Shown: positions 44,283 to 44,287 of the stretch, piece by piece
How the letters are laid out: every line of letters begins with the position of its first letter
How positions within the stretch are numbered: position 1 is the stretch's first letter
Source: Candidatus Burkholderia humilis
GTDB taxonomy: Bacteria; Pseudomonadota; Gammaproteobacteria; Burkholderiales; Burkholderiaceae
Length of the DNA stretch: 44,287 bases
Direction: 5' to 3'
Assembly: GCA_001184405.1 (NCBI GenBank)
Contig: LFMX01000042.1
Coordinates: 1 to 44,287, forward strand
Position numbers and translations under genes: made by a program
Notes under the pieces: generated by a model
Told to the model about the DNA's origin: nothing
Seen by the model: the letters and a program-made list of their open reading frames with translations, nothing else
Databases searched by the model: none

Positions 44283-44287
44283 GAGTC

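Noticed and set aside
1..44287. All frameshifts are sequencing errors
   Set aside because: Some may be (for example the T-run at 9150 and GGC repeat at 5530). But substitution-type stops, start losses, tandem duplications and large in-frame deletions need another cause.
1..44287. CRISPR arrays, tRNA or rRNA genes, prophage
   Set aside because: I saw no regularly spaced repeats, no cloverleaf-like segments and no phage structural or integrase wording.
1..44287. Complete insertion sequences
   Set aside because: No transposase wording was found on either strand; only the intron-like fragment at 35324-35424 hints at mobile DNA.

Overview
The window looks like an accessory (chromosome-2 or megaplasmid-like) region of a Burkholderiaceae bacterium of the Burkholderia/Paraburkholderia/Caballeronia group. 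This rests on GC-rich DNA with strong third-position GC, many LysR regulators, a Gram-negative trimeric porin beginning QSSVTLYG, a PQQ-type sugar dehydrogenase, and a non-phosphorylative pentonate operon. It is dense with genes but heavily decayed. Of about 50 protein loci, roughly 35 carry a visible lesion (frameshift, premature stop, lost start codon or internal deletion) and about 15 read as intact. Some one-base frameshifts could be sequencing error. However, in-frame stops, an ATG-to-ATC and an ATG-to-ATA start change, short tandem duplications and large in-frame deletions point to real genome erosion. Reduced leaf-nodule symbionts of this group (Psychotria/Ardisia type) are known for such decay; the match is an inference, not something the sequence proves.

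Layout. 1-7108: LysR tail, broken LysR with a divergent EamA and TauE-like exporter, small lipoprotein, DsbA/FrnE-like oxidoreductase, GntR regulator, ParB-like lipoprotein and a Met/Gln-rich exported protein. 7112-12164: decayed non-phosphorylative pentonate operon (arabonate dehydratase, MFS carrier, 2-keto-3-deoxy-arabonate dehydratase) with a divergent LysR. 12161-13884: PQQ-type sugar dehydrogenase lipoprotein and a DUF2231 membrane protein. 14119-21237: an intact NodD-like LysR facing a long minus-strand operon of SsuA-like binding lipoprotein, ATPase, permease, a second (family 3) binding protein, Rieske oxygenase, rubredoxin and rubredoxin reductase.

21344-26839: LysR, two SDRs, FAD monooxygenase remnant, rubredoxin-domain protein with a divergent TetR and two matching operators, and an Ldh-type dehydrogenase. 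27014-32318: PXPV-type exported protein, FGGY kinase, SDR, intact DszC/SfnB-like flavoenzyme and a porin with an amber stop. 32504-37787: broken acyltransferase, DUF429, DUF4174, a junction of sdhB tail, a group II intron-like fragment and a shortened metQ, then an MscS-type channel and RNase I. 37871-41876: purine (urate) catabolism, namely uraD, LysR, MFS carrier, an exported and a cytosolic hydroxyisourate hydrolase. 41880-44282: a second sulfonate/taurine-type ABC module with one ATPase and two permeases.

Taken together the region once served uptake and breakdown of pentonates, an aromatic or sulfonated compound, sugars and urate. The catabolic routes are each cut at one or more steps. 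The survivors are mostly single proteins (Rieske oxygenase, rubredoxin, some permeases and ATPases, RNase I, a DszC-like enzyme, a NodD-like LysR). The most system-like element is the ABC importer plus Rieske-rubredoxin-reductase operon (15166-21237). A single base at 20152 appears to have removed both the stop codon of its binding protein and the start codon of its ATPase.
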